Below, in pieces: positions 16,767 through 25,621 of a stretch of DNA of 64,000 bases. A program made the position numbers and the translations under genes. The DNA lies in contig NZ_QQSY01000003.1 of NCBI RefSeq assembly GCF_003351225.1, forward strand, positions 340,582-404,581, in the 5' to 3' direction. Under the pieces are notes generated by a model. It saw only the letters and a list, made by a program, of their open reading frames with translations. It did no database searches and was not told the origin of the DNA. Within the stretch, counting starts at the first letter, position 1. Each line of letters starts with the position of its first letter. The stretch is from Dyella solisilvae. Lineage in GTDB: Bacteria; Pseudomonadota; Gammaproteobacteria; Xanthomonadales; Rhodanobacteraceae.

Positions 16767-16789
16767 CCCTCTCCCCACAGGGGAGAGGG
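16767..16789. repeat. REP-like hairpin, copy 3, between pstB and phoU
   Basis: Perfect 10-bp stem CCCTCTCCCC / GGGGAGAGGG around ACA, in the 89-base gap between pstB and phoU. Such intra-operon palindromes can stabilise the upstream message and lower downstream expression. Confidence 0.75.
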
Positions 16790-16796
16790 GACAAAG

Positions 16797-17612
16797 TTAG
16801 CCGAAGCGACCGGTGATGTAGTCTTCCGTCTGCTTCTTGTTGGGCTTGGTGAAAATCTGCTCGGTGCGGTCGAACTCGATCAGCTCGCCCAGGTACATGA
16901 AGGCGGTGAGGTCCGAACAGCGGGCCGCCTGCTGCATGTTGTGGGTTACGATCACGATGGTGTATTGGCTCTTGAGCTCTTCCACCAGCTGCTCGATGCG
17001 GCCGGTGGCGATCGGGTCCAGCGCCGAGGTCGGCTCGTCGAGCAGCAGCACCTCGGGCTTGAGCGCGATGCCGCGGGCAATGCACAGGCGCTGCTGCTGG
17101 CCGCCGGAGAGGCCCAGCGCGCTCTGCTTGAGCTTGTCCTTCACTTCGTCCCACAGGGCGGCGCTGCGCAGCGCCTGTTCCACGCGGATCTCCATGTCGG
17201 CGCGCGAGAGCTTCTCGTGATGGCGGATGCCGTAGGCGACGTTCTCGAAGATGGTCATCGGGAACGGCACGGGCTTCTGGAACACCATGCCCACCTTGCT
17301 GCGCAGGCGGTTCATCGAATAGCTGGTGTCGAGGATGTTCTCGCCGTCCAGCACGATCTCGCCCTTGGCTTCCAGCTTGGGGTAGATCGCATAGATGCGG
17401 TTGAAGATGCGAAGCAGGGTGGACTTGCCGCAACCGGAGGGGCCGATGATGGCCGTCACCTTCTTCTCCGGGATGTCCATGTTGATGCCTTTCAGCGCAT
17501 GGAACCCGTTGTAGTAGAAGTGCAGGTCACGCACCTTCAGCTTGGTCGGCGCGATCGGCGAGGGGGTGGCCGCGGACTGCGGGTGGATGCCGGCGGCGGC
17601 GGACTCAGTCAT
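16797..17612 (-). CDS. pstB: Phosphate ABC transporter ATP-binding protein PstB
   Basis: PstB drives high-affinity phosphate import. The 271-residue protein begins with a family-typical alanine/proline-rich lead and then [18 protein letters not shown]; Walker A is GPSGCGKST near residue 56, the Q-loop is FQKPVPFPM, the signature is [16 protein letters not shown] near 168, Walker B is [13 protein letters not shown] near 188, and the H-loop is VTHNMQQA. The ATG at 17612 lies 8 bases inside pstA, giving translational coupling. Confidence 0.97.
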   Translation of the reverse strand: MTESAAAGIHPQSAATPSPIAPTKLKVRDLHFYYNGFHALKGINMDIPEKKVTAIIGPSGCGKSTLLRIFNRIYAIYPKLEAKGEIVLDGENILDTSYSMNRLRSKVGMVFQKPVPFPMTIFENVAYGIRHHEKLSRADMEIRVEQALRSAALWDEVKDKLKQSALGLSGGQQQRLCIARGIALKPEVLLLDEPTSALDPIATGRIEQLVEELKSQYTIVIVTHNMQQAARCSDLTAFMYLGELIEFDRTEQIFTKPNKKQTEDYITGRFG

Positions 17613-18480
17613 GGGACACCTTGTTGCGTGAAAGGACCAGACGGGAAGAGAGGCTCAGCAGCAGCACGAACATGGTGACCACGAACGCGCCGGCCCAGGC
17701 GATGGCGTGCATGCCTTCGCCCGGATCGTTGGCGTACTGGTAGATCACCTGGGGCAGGCTGGACATCTTGTCCGACGGGTTGAAGGTCAGGTAGTTGTTG
17801 CCGAAGGCGGTGAACAGCAGCGGCGCGGTTTCGCCGCTGATGCGCGCCAGCGCCAGCAGCACGCCGGTGATGATGCCCGAGCGCGCGGCGCGGACCAGGA
17901 TCTGCATGGTCAGCTTCCACTGCGGAATGCCGAGCGACAGCGCGGCCTCGCGCAGGGTGGAGGGCACCAGGCGCAGCATCTCGTCCGAGGTGCGCACGAT
18001 CACCGGCAGCGCGATGAGCGCCAGCGCCAGGCCACCGGCCCAGCCGGAGAACGTGGTCGAGCCGCTGGTCAGGGCCGTGGTCGGCAGCACGACGATGGTG
18101 TACACGAACAGGCCAAGCACGATCGACGGCGCCGACAACAGGATGTCGTTGAGGAAGCGGATCGACTCGCCCAGCCTGGTGCCGTTGGCGTACTCGGCCA
18201 GCCAGGTGCCCGCCAGCACGCCGATCGGCGTGGCGATCAGGATGCCGATCAGGTTGACGATCAGGCTGCCCACCATGGCGTTGAGCAAGCCGCCGTCCTC
18301 GCCGTAGGCAGTGATCTTGGTGAACAGCTGCGGGTGCAGCGCGCCGATGCCCTGGCGCAGGGTTTCCCACAGGATCCAGGCCAGGAACAGCAGGCCGAGC
18401 AGGGTGGCGAACAGACTCATCGCCAGCGCCACGATGTTCTTGATGCGGCGGTGCGTGTAGAGGTAGCTGTTGGTGGCCAT
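17605..18480 (-). CDS. pstA: Phosphate ABC transporter permease PstA
   Basis: PstA is one of the two inner-membrane permease subunits of the Pst importer. The 291-residue protein has six hydrophobic segments, starting with [20 protein letters not shown], and the permease loop [19 protein letters not shown] near residue 185. The ATG at 18480 shares one base with the end of pstC. Length and motifs are normal for the family. Confidence 0.96.
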   Translation of the reverse strand: MATNSYLYTHRRIKNIVALAMSLFATLLGLLFLAWILWETLRQGIGALHPQLFTKITAYGEDGGLLNAMVGSLIVNLIGILIATPIGVLAGTWLAEYANGTRLGESIRFLNDILLSAPSIVLGLFVYTIVVLPTTALTSGSTTFSGWAGGLALALIALPVIVRTSDEMLRLVPSTLREAALSLGIPQWKLTMQILVRAARSGIITGVLLALARISGETAPLLFTAFGNNYLTFNPSDKMSSLPQVIYQYANDPGEGMHAIAWAGAFVVTMFVLLLSLSSRLVLSRNKVSHD

Positions 18481-19502
18481 CAGCGACCCTCCTTATGGGC
18501 CAGCTGGCGTAGCATCCAGCGGGCAATCAGCAGCACGAAGAAAGTCACCACGAACAGCAGGAAGGCCAGCGCCATCAGGGTCGACTTCTGCAGGCCTGCC
18601 GCCTCGCTGAACTGGTTGGCGATGGTCGAGGCGATCGATGCGCCCGGATCGAGGATCGACGGCGACAACGTCATGGCGTTGCCGAGCACGAAGGTCACCG
18701 CCATGGTCTCGCCGAGCGCGCGGCCTAGCCCTAAGAAGATGCCGCCGATCACTGCCGAGCGGGTATAGGGCAGCACGATGTCCCAAACCACTTCCCAGGT
18801 GCTCGAGCCCAACGCATAGGCCGATTCCTTCAGGCGCGTGGGCACGGTCTGGAACACCTCGCGCATCACCGAGGAGATGAACGGAATGATCATCACCGCC
18901 AGCACGATGCCCGCGGTGAGGATGCTGGCGCCAAAGGGGTAATCACTGCCAAACAGGCTGCCGACGAACGGCACGTGCTGGGCCACCCACGACAGCTTGC
19001 CGTCGTCGGGCTTGTTGCCCAGGTAGTTGGTCAGCCACGGCTTGATGTGGTCGGCGAAGAACGGGGCGAAGATGAAGAGACCCCACATGCCGTAGATGAT
19101 CGACGGAATGCCGGCCAGCAGTTCGATGGCCGACGCCACCGGTGTGCGCAGCCACGGCGGGGCCACTTCGGAAAGGTAGAGGGCGATGCCGAAACTCACC
19201 GGCACTGCGATCAGCAGGGCGATCAGCGACGTGGCGATGGTGCCGTAGACCGGCACGAGCGCGCCGTAGGTATCGCTGCCCGGGTCCCAGGTGGAACTGA
19301 CCAGGAAGTGCCAGCCAAACGTGCCGAAAGCATGGCGGCCGCCCCACAAGGTGGCGCCGGCGGCGCCGAGCAGGCAGGCCAGCACCAGCAGGGCGCAGCC
19401 CTTGAGCAGCCAGCTGAACAGATAATCGTGCCGCGCATCGCGATGCGCACGTGCTTCCTGGGCCACTGTGGAGGCGGGAATGGCGCCTACGTTCGCTTGC
19501 AT
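18480..19502 (-). CDS. pstC: Phosphate ABC transporter permease PstC
   Basis: PstC pairs with PstA in the membrane. The 340-residue product (from the ATG at 19502, MQANVGAIPAST) has a soluble lead of about 30 residues, six membrane helices and the permease loop ESAYALGSSTWEVVWDIVLP near residue 245. An in-frame TTG seven codons upstream (19523) is a weaker alternative; a GAGGA lies between the two. It follows pstS across about 190 bases containing two hairpins, a usual arrangement for making more binding protein than permease. Confidence 0.94.
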   Translation of the reverse strand: MQANVGAIPASTVAQEARAHRDARHDYLFSWLLKGCALLVLACLLGAAGATLWGGRHAFGTFGWHFLVSSTWDPGSDTYGALVPVYGTIATSLIALLIAVPVSFGIALYLSEVAPPWLRTPVASAIELLAGIPSIIYGMWGLFIFAPFFADHIKPWLTNYLGNKPDDGKLSWVAQHVPFVGSLFGSDYPFGASILTAGIVLAVMIIPFISSVMREVFQTVPTRLKESAYALGSSTWEVVWDIVLPYTRSAVIGGIFLGLGRALGETMAVTFVLGNAMTLSPSILDPGASIASTIANQFSEAAGLQKSTLMALAFLLFVVTFFVLLIARWMLRQLAHKEGR

Positions 19503-19595
19503 GTGCAGAGGATTCCTCAGCAATCAGGCCCGGTTGGCGCGAGGGCCTGCCCGGTCGGTGGACGATGCGCCGAATACCGGCGCCTTTCAACAACA

Positions 19596-19683
19596 GGCCG
19601 CCCGAGGTTAATCGGGCGGCCGTAGTCGTGCAGTCAAGCCAAATAAGCTAAGGCTCGCCGGTTGCGGTTGCGTGACCGGCGAG
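19596..19683 (-). other. Two strong hairpins between pstS and pstC
   Basis: The pstS-proximal stem CTCGCCGGT / ACCGGCGAG (19654-19683, 12-base loop) starts ten bases after the pstS stop, and a perfect 10-bp stem GGCCGCCCGA / TCGGGCGGCC with a 6-base loop lies at 19596-19621. Neither has a T-run. They probably act as partial terminators or message stabilisers that set PstS above PstCAB. Confidence 0.65.
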
Positions 19684-19692
19684 ACGCTTGTC

Positions 19693-20727
19693 TTAGTGCT
19701 TGTACTCGGAAGCCCAGTAGGCTTCGATCTTCTTGACCAGCGTGTCGGGCAGGGCGACGTAGTCGAGCGAGGCGGCGTCCTTCTGGCCGTTCTCCAGCGC
19801 CCACTTGAAGAAGTCGAACGCGACCTTGGTGTGCTCGGCGTTCTTCGGCTTCTTGTACATCACCACCCAGGTCGTCGCGGTGATCGGCCATGCCTGCGCG
19901 CCCGAGGCGTTGGTCATGATCACGTTGAAGTCCTTGGCGCTGCCCCAGTCGGCGGTAGCGGCGGCGGCGGCGAAAGCCTCGGCGCTCGGAGCAACGACAT
20001 TGCCGGCGGCATTCTTCAGGTTCACCCAGCTGATCTTGTTCTTCACCGCATAGGCGTATTCGACGTAGCCGATCGAACCGGTGATCTGCTTGACGTACTG
20101 CGAAACGCCTTCATTGCCCTTGCCACCCACGCCGGTCGGCCACTCGACGGCCGTGCCGTACTTGACCTTGCTCGCCCACTCCGGGCTCACCTTGGACAGG
20201 TAGTTGGTGAAGTTGAACGAGGTGCCCGAACCGTCCGAGCGGTGCACGACGGTGATCTTCTTGGCCGGCAGGTTCACGCCGGCGTTCATCGCGGCGATGC
20301 GCGGGTCGTTCCACTGGGTGATCTTGCCGAGGAAGATGTCGGCGAGGGTCGGGCCGTCGAGTTTGATCTGGCCGGCCTGGATGCCCGGGATGTTGACCAC
20401 CGGCACGATGCCGCCCACCACGACCGGGAACTGGCCCAGGCCGTACTGTGCGAGGTCTTCCGCCTTCACCGGCGCGTCAGTGGCGCCGAAGTCGATGGTG
20501 CCTTCCTTGATCTGCGCCACGCCGGCGCCCGAACCGACGGACTGGTAGTTGAGCTTGTTCCCGGTCTTCTCGGCGTAAGCCGCAGACCACTTCGAGAGCA
20601 CCGGATAGACGAAGCTCGAGCCCGCACCGGTGATGTCGGTGGCGTGCGCGGACATGCCGAACAGCGAGGCCGCGGCGATCACGGCCGTCGCGCCGATGCG
20701 AGACAGGTATTTGGTAGAGGTCAACAC
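19693..20727 (-). CDS. pstS: Periplasmic phosphate-binding protein PstS
   Basis: PstS binds phosphate in the periplasm. The 344-residue precursor has a signal peptide ending SAHA-TD, then the family opening ITGAGSSFVYPVLSKWSAAY, the phosphate-contact segments VGSGAGVAQIKEGTIDFGATDAP and HRSDGSGTSFNFTNYL, and a typical C-terminus. The start is GTG at 20727 behind AAGGAG five to six bases upstream. A Pho box lies about 90 bases ahead, so the operon should be induced by PhoB on phosphate starvation. It is the first gene of pstSCAB-phoU. Confidence 0.96.
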   Translation of the reverse strand: MLTSTKYLSRIGATAVIAAASLFGMSAHATDITGAGSSFVYPVLSKWSAAYAEKTGNKLNYQSVGSGAGVAQIKEGTIDFGATDAPVKAEDLAQYGLGQFPVVVGGIVPVVNIPGIQAGQIKLDGPTLADIFLGKITQWNDPRIAAMNAGVNLPAKKITVVHRSDGSGTSFNFTNYLSKVSPEWASKVKYGTAVEWPTGVGGKGNEGVSQYVKQITGSIGYVEYAYAVKNKISWVNLKNAAGNVVAPSAEAFAAAAATADWGSAKDFNVIMTNASGAQAWPITATTWVVMYKKPKNAEHTKVAFDFFKWALENGQKDAASLDYVALPDTLVKKIEAYWASEYKH

Positions 20728-20812
20728 GGTGGCTCCTTAAGCGTAAGGGTCTCGGGGGATTCCCGCCCGCCGTTATTTCATGCGTGCCGTGTTGCAATGA
20801 AATGAGTTCAAT

Positions 20813-20850
20813 GTTTCAGCGATATGACAGTCGCGGGTGGACTGTCATAT
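20813..20850 (-). promoter_or_regulatory. Pho box of the pst operon, within a perfect inverted repeat
   Basis: Read on the minus strand, CTGTCAT (20824-20830), four bases ATCG, then CTGAAAC (20813-20819) give the 7-4-7 direct-repeat layout of a PhoB site. The first half-site is also one arm of a perfect 10-bp inverted repeat, ATATGACAGT at 20822-20831 and ACTGTCATAT at 20841-20850 with a 9-base spacer, so a second CTGTCAT faces the opposite way. Confidence 0.8.
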
Positions 20851-20877
20851 GGCGCTGATAAAAAAGGAATTAAGGCG

Positions 20878-20900
20878 GGCCCGAAAACTGACATCGGGCC
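20878..20900 (-). terminator. Probable terminator of rnt
   Basis: A 7-bp stem GGCCCGA / TCGGGCC with a 9-base loop rich in A (read on plus) starts eleven bases after the rnt stop. On the minus strand the stem is followed by a mixed stretch and then a T-run about 20 bases on, so termination is plausible rather than certain. Confidence 0.45.
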
Positions 20901-20911
20901 GTCGCGCCATT

Positions 20912-21571
20912 TCACATTGACTCAACACCAATCTGCTCGCGCTCGAAGGTTTCGAGCTGACGCCACCGGTTGACGATGGTGCAGAAGAGCTCGGCGGTGC
21001 GCTCGGCATCGTAGATCGCCGAATGCGCCTCGCGCGTGTCGAACGACATGCCGGCCGCCTGCACGGCCTTGCTGAGCACGGTCTGGCCAAAGGCCAGGCC
21101 ACTAAGCGTGGCGGTGTCGAAGCAGCTGAAGGGATGGAACGGGTTGCGCTTATGGTTGCAGCGGCGCACCGCGGCATTGAGGAAACCCAGATCGAAGGCC
21201 GCATTGTGGCCGACCAGGATGGCGCGCTGGCAGTCCATATCCCGCATGGCGTCGCGGATGGGCTTGAATACGTGGTCCAGCGCCAGGCGCTCGTCCAGGG
21301 CGCCGCGCAGCGGATTGTCCGGGTCGATGCCGGTGATCTCCAGCGCGCGCGGGTCGATGTTGGCGCCGGGGAACGGCTCCACGTGGGCGGCGACGGCCGG
21401 CATCGGCTGCAGGAAGCCTTCCGGCGTCATGCGCAGGACCACGGCGGCAATCTCCAGCAGCGCGTCGCGTTCGGCATCGAAGCCGCCGGTTTCCACGTCC
21501 ACGATCACCGGCAGGAAGCCGCGAAAGCGCTCGGCCATGCGGCCGGCCATGCTGTTGCAGAGGTTCTCCAT
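20912..21571 (-). CDS. rnt: Ribonuclease T
   Basis: RNase T trims the 3' ends of tRNA and other stable RNAs and turns over tRNA CCA ends. The 219-residue DEDD exonuclease shows Asp25 and Glu27 in [12 protein letters not shown], the second aspartate in [12 protein letters not shown] near residue 122, and the final His/Asp pair in [16 protein letters not shown] near 185. The conserved [27 protein letters not shown] block is intact. I chose the ATG at 21571 ([10 protein letters not shown]); residues further upstream are proline/arginine-rich and unlike the family. It sits between two PhoB-controlled genes. Confidence 0.93.
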   Translation of the reverse strand: MENLCNSMAGRMAERFRGFLPVIVDVETGGFDAERDALLEIAAVVLRMTPEGFLQPMPAVAAHVEPFPGANIDPRALEITGIDPDNPLRGALDERLALDHVFKPIRDAMRDMDCQRAILVGHNAAFDLGFLNAAVRRCNHKRNPFHPFSCFDTATLSGLAFGQTVLSKAVQAAGMSFDTREAHSAIYDAERTAELFCTIVNRWRQLETFEREQIGVESM

Positions 21572-21670
21572 CTCATAAGCATAACAGTCGGAAGCCGGTC
21601 GAGACCCGGCCCGGACGGGGGCTGGAGGCCGATGTCGGTTCGGGGACGTACGTGGACGCATGTCTTCGTT

Positions 21671-21699
21671 CTGTCACATAACGGGCACATAACGGTAAA
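21671..21699 (+). promoter_or_regulatory. Pho-box-like triple repeat ahead of the porin gene
   Basis: Three 7-mers spaced by the same 4 bases: CTGTCAC-ATAA-CGGGCAC-ATAA-CGGTAAA, an exact 11-base period. The first unit and the AT-rich spacers fit the PhoB consensus (CTGTCAT with A/T-rich 4-base spacers); the second and third units are weaker. It lies 92 bases before the porin start, a normal distance. Confidence 0.65.
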
Positions 21700-21790
21700 C
21701 GCGCGAGCCCATTCTGCGCAGCGTGCTTGGACGGCCGGAGATCGATAGGGGGCGGTCCAGGTGATTCCTACCAAAATGCGGAGAACAACC

Positions 21791-23416
21791 ATGCGTTCCA
21801 AGTTGCTCGCGGTAGCGATTGCTGCCGGTTTGGGCGTTACCAGCCTTCATGTCATGGCCGACCCGGCTCCTGCCCAGTCGTCCAAGAGCACCACCCAGTC
21901 GGCTCAGGCCGCAGAGATCGAGGCGCTGAAGGCCCAGTTGCAGGCCCTTCAGGCCAAGGTGAACGAACTCGAGCAGCGCTCGGACGCGCAGTCTGACATC
22001 AATGTCTCCCAGGGCCAGGCCGTGGAGCAGGTGCAGAAGCAGGTCGCCGCGACCGACGCGCAGGTCAAGAAGGGTTCCGACAAGATCGCCTACAAGGGCG
22101 TGAACATCACGCTCGGCGGCTTCCTGGCAGCTGAAACGATCTACCGTTCGGCCAACCAGGGCGCGGATATCGCCTCGAACTACCAGGCGATCCCGTACAA
22201 CAATGTGCAGACCGCGCACATGAACGAATTCCGCATGAGCGCCCGTCAGAGCCGCCTGTCGGCCCTGGCCCAGGGTGACGTGAGCCCGGACACCCATCTG
22301 GCTGGCTACATCGAAATGGACTTCCTGGGCGGCGCCCAGACCGCGAACTCGAACGAGTCCAACTCGTTCAACCCGCGCATGCGTAACGTCTACCTGACCT
22401 CCGACTGGGACAACTCGGGCCTGCACCTGCTGGCCGGCCAGAACTGGTCGCTGCTCACGCTCAACGCCAAGGGCATCACCCCGCGCACCGAGCTGACCCC
22501 GCCGCAGATCGACGCACAGTACATCCCGGGCTTCACCTGGGCACGTCAGGCGCAGATCCGCCTGGTCAAGGATTGGGACAAGAAGTACTGGCTGGGTATC
22601 TCGATCGAGAACCCGCAGACCACCTTCTACACCAGCCCGAACCAGGCCAAGGCTCCGGTGCAGCAGACCGCCTACAACATCGGTGCTGGCTCGGGCTTCG
22701 ACTCGGCCAACACGCTGTCGCTCAACCACATCCCCGACGTGGTCGTGAAGTTCGCGGCTGACCCGGGTTACGGTCACTACGAACTGTTCGGTCTTGGCCG
22801 CGCCTTCTACAACCGCTACGCCGTCAACGGTTCGTACCAGAACCACGACACCTACGGCGGTGGCTGGGGCTTCGGCGCCGTCCTACCGCTCATCGAGAAG
22901 ACCCTCGACTGGCAGCTGTCCGGCATGGAAGGCAAGGGCATCGGCCGTTACGGCAGCGCCCAGTTCTCTGACGTGACCTTCAGCCCGAACGGCAACCTGG
23001 CTCCGATCAAGGAGAACATGTTCCTGACCGGCCTGACCTGGCACGCCAACTCCGACGTCGACGTCTACCTGTTCGGCGGCCGCGAGTCGGCTTCCAAGAA
23101 GGACTTCCAGTACGGCACCGTCGCCCTCGGCTACGGCAACCCGGCCTACAACAACAGCGGCTGCGACACCGCCGGCGCTGCTGCGGCCACCTGCGTGGGC
23201 AACCCGAAGGACATCTGGCAGGGCACCGCCGGCTTCTGGTGGAAGTTCTACCAGGGCAAGTTCGGCAAGATGCAGTTCGGCGCCCAGTACTCGCACACCG
23301 AGAAGGAAGCGTTCGCCGGCCAGGGTTATGTCAACGGCGTGCTGACCAACGGCTCGTTCTCGCCGAAGGCCAAGGAAGACATGTTCTTCACCTCCTTCCG
23401 TTACTACCCGTTCTAA
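21791..23416 (+). CDS. Outer-membrane porin with N-terminal coiled coil (DcaP/OprP-like), probably phosphate-starvation induced
   Basis: The 541-residue precursor has a signal peptide (MRSKLLAVAIAAGLGVTSLHVMA-DP), a predicted coiled coil near residues 36-60 (EIEALKAQLQALQAKVNELE), then a beta-barrel rich in aromatic-ended strands, finishing FRYYPF with the terminal phenylalanine needed for outer-membrane insertion. The pattern HMNEFRMSARQSRLSALAQ and TANSNESNSFNPRMRN resembles DcaP-type trimeric porins. Start ATG 21791 follows GGAG by seven bases. The Pho-box-like repeats and the pst neighbourhood suggest uptake of phosphate or organophosphate through the outer membrane; substrate is not shown by the sequence. 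A strong terminator follows. Confidence 0.8.
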   Translation: MRSKLLAVAIAAGLGVTSLHVMADPAPAQSSKSTTQSAQAAEIEALKAQLQALQAKVNELEQRSDAQSDINVSQGQAVEQVQKQVAATDAQVKKGSDKIAYKGVNITLGGFLAAETIYRSANQGADIASNYQAIPYNNVQTAHMNEFRMSARQSRLSALAQGDVSPDTHLAGYIEMDFLGGAQTANSNESNSFNPRMRNVYLTSDWDNSGLHLLAGQNWSLLTLNAKGITPRTELTPPQIDAQYIPGFTWARQAQIRLVKDWDKKYWLGISIENPQTTFYTSPNQAKAPVQQTAYNIGAGSGFDSANTLSLNHIPDVVVKFAADPGYGHYELFGLGRAFYNRYAVNGSYQNHDTYGGGWGFGAVLPLIEKTLDWQLSGMEGKGIGRYGSAQFSDVTFSPNGNLAPIKENMFLTGLTWHANSDVDVYLFGGRESASKKDFQYGTVALGYGNPAYNNSGCDTAGAAAATCVGNPKDIWQGTAGFWWKFYQGKFGKMQFGAQYSHTEKEAFAGQGYVNGVLTNGSFSPKAKEDMFFTSFRYYPF

Positions 23417-23467
23417 TCGGCGGTACGGTACGGCTATCGCAAGGGAGTTCGACCCAAGGATGGAGAG

Positions 23468-23499
23468 ACGGCGGGCCTAGGCCCGCCGTTTCTGTTTTT
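23468..23499 (+). terminator. Intrinsic terminator of the porin gene
   Basis: Perfect 10-bp stem ACGGCGGGCC / GGCCCGCCGT with a 2-base loop, followed by TTCTGTTTTT. Confidence 0.9.
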
Positions 23500-24132
23500 G
23501 CAGGGTGCTGAGTGCGCGAGATGGATGGCCAAACGCCACCCGGCCCCGATCGAGGCCGGCACGCATGCGCCATCGCACACACGGGTGGTGCGTGCCGGAT
23601 TTCCATCGTTTCCTGGCGAGGCCTCGCGTCTTCGCCGTTCACCGCGTGCGGTGTGCCTCGCTGCGTGCCGCTGGCGCGTAGATGCGCTTGGTAAGGGTTG
23701 GTGTGGCCAACAAGACAGTGGCGAGCATCGTGTTGGCCGTGGACGTGGCCAGCTCCGGCGCCGACTGGCGGGCACAATTTATATGCGCGCATGTGGTCGC
23801 AGCTTTGCGTCCCTCTCTGCATCGTCGCGCGTTGGCTGATGCGCACGTCGTTCGCGTGCTGTCGATCACGCGTCTGCAGCTGGCGACGGGTCGGCGGAGT
23901 TACGTCGATCTGATCTGTCTGGAACGGTTGCGCGGATGAAGACGCATGGTCTCATCGCGCAGTGGCGAGCTGCTATTGGAGTGGCGGCAGCGCCACCCGC
24001 GCATCGAAGACAGTCGGCGGGCGGCCAGGCGCCGACCCGTGTTTGGAAGCCTGTTCGATTCGCCTCCCTTCCCTCCGGACGGACAGGCTTCCCCAGACCC
24101 CGGGCGGGCGTGACGAAGTAGGAAGCGTCGCG
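23500..24132. other. 633-base stretch with no gene I can support
   Basis: Between the porin terminator and the end of the efflux operon. Short open frames exist on both strands, the longest about 85 to 110 residues, but none has a convincing ribosome site, recognisable motif or balanced composition. No repeat or RNA structure stood out. Confidence 0.5.
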
Positions 24133-25617
24133 TCAGCGGGCCCGGGACATGCTGCCGGTCGCCGCCATGTCGGCGGCCGGCAGCTGGGCGGCATCCCAAC
24201 CACCGCCCAGCGCGCGGATCAGGTCAACGCTCGCCTGCAGGCGACGGGTACGCACCAGCTCGGCGCTGCGCTCGGCCTGCAGGGTGGCCGTCTGTGCGGT
24301 GACCACGTCGAGATAGTTCACCGCGCCTTCGCGATAGCGGTTGGTGGCGATGGTCTGCGAATCGCGGGCAGAGCTGGCGGCTTCGTCCTGCTGCTTCGCT
24401 TCCTTGCCCAGTTGTTGCAGCAGGGTGAGGTTGTCTTCCACCTGCTGGAACGCGCCGAGCACCACTTCCCGGTATTGGCCGGCGGCTGCATCCAGGTTCG
24501 CCTGCGCGGCCTGCACCTTGGCGTGGCGCAGGCCGCCGTCGAACAGCGACATCGCCAGCTCAGGCCCAAGCGCCCAGTAGCGGTTGCCGGCGCTGAGCAG
24601 GCTGCCCATGCCGGTGTCCTGCCAGCCGAACGCGGCGGACAGGCTCAGGCGCGGAAAGAACGCCGCGCGCGCCACGCCGATCTCCGCATTCGCCGCAAAC
24701 ATGCGCCGCTCGGCGGCGGCGATGTCGGGACGACGTTCGAGCAGCAGCGACGGCACGCCCAGCGGGATCGCCGGCACGCTGAGCGCCGCGCCACCCGGCG
24801 GCAGCGAGAAGTTGCTCGCCGGTACGCCGACCAGGCTGGCGATGGCGTGCTCGGTCAGCGCGCGTTGGCCCTCCACTTCGGAAACCTGGGCCTCGGCGTC
24901 GGCAAGCTGGGTCTTGGCGCGCGACACATCCAGGCCGGAAGCGATGCCGCCTTCGAAGCGGCGCTGGGTGAGGGCGAGGCCCTGCTGATAGGCGTCCAGC
25001 GTGTCCTTGAGGATGCGGTCCTGCACATCGAAACCGCGCAGGCGCACGTAGAGATCGGCCAGCTGCGCTTCCAGGCTGAGCTTCACCGAGGCGAGGTCGC
25101 CAGCCGCAGCCGTCGCTTCGGCCTTGCCGGCAGCGACTTCATTGCGTACGCGGCCCCACAGGTCCAGCTCATAGCTCGCGCCGAAACCCAGCGTGTTGGC
25201 GCTGTATTCGTTGGGCTGGTTGCTGCCGCGCAACGGACGATTGTCGGACTGGCGGTTGCGAGTTGCGCTGGCGCCCACGCCGAGCTGCGGATACATGTCC
25301 GAGCGCAGCTCGCCGACGATGGCGCGCGCCGCGTCATAGCGGGCCAGCGCGACGGACAGCGAGGGATTGTTGTTGTCGAGCTGCTGTTCCAGGTGATCCA
25401 GCTGGTCGTCGCCATACACCGACCACCAGGGGCCGCGCGTGGCCGTGTCGGCCGGATGCGCCGGCGACCACAGGCCTTCGGAGGTCTGTCCCGCGTAGGC
25501 CGTCGGCAAGGGACCAACATCGGGCTTCTGGTAGGCGGGGGCCAGTGAACAGGCCGGCAGCACCGCGACCGCGGCAAGCGGCAGCAGTCGGCGCAGCATC
25601 GAGAGCGGGCGCGTCAT
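24133..25617 (-). CDS. RND efflux outer-membrane lipoprotein (NodT/OprM family)
   Basis: The 494-residue product is the outer-membrane channel of a tripartite efflux pump. A lipoprotein signal ends LPAC with the acylated cysteine near residue 22. Two repeats of the outer-membrane efflux fold follow, with typical segments YELDLWGRVRNEV near 150, TQLADAEAQVSEVEGQRALTEHAIASLVG near 240, RRPDIAAAERRMFAANAEIGVARAAFFP near 310 and YREGAVNYLDVVTAQ near 430. It is third in the operon, 4 bases beyond the adaptor gene. The substrate of the pump cannot be read from this protein. Confidence 0.93.
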   Translation of the reverse strand: MTRPLSMLRRLLPLAAVAVLPACSLAPAYQKPDVGPLPTAYAGQTSEGLWSPAHPADTATRGPWWSVYGDDQLDHLEQQLDNNNPSLSVALARYDAARAIVGELRSDMYPQLGVGASATRNRQSDNRPLRGSNQPNEYSANTLGFGASYELDLWGRVRNEVAAGKAEATAAAGDLASVKLSLEAQLADLYVRLRGFDVQDRILKDTLDAYQQGLALTQRRFEGGIASGLDVSRAKTQLADAEAQVSEVEGQRALTEHAIASLVGVPASNFSLPPGGAALSVPAIPLGVPSLLLERRPDIAAAERRMFAANAEIGVARAAFFPRLSLSAAFGWQDTGMGSLLSAGNRYWALGPELAMSLFDGGLRHAKVQAAQANLDAAAGQYREVVLGAFQQVEDNLTLLQQLGKEAKQQDEAASSARDSQTIATNRYREGAVNYLDVVTAQTATLQAERSAELVRTRRLQASVDLIRALGGGWDAAQLPAADMAATGSMSRAR

Positions 25618-25621
25618 GGGG

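Noticed and set aside
23500-24132. Small genes in the gap after the porin
   Set aside because: All frames lack ribosome sites and family features, and overlapping frames on both strands look like GC-rich noise.
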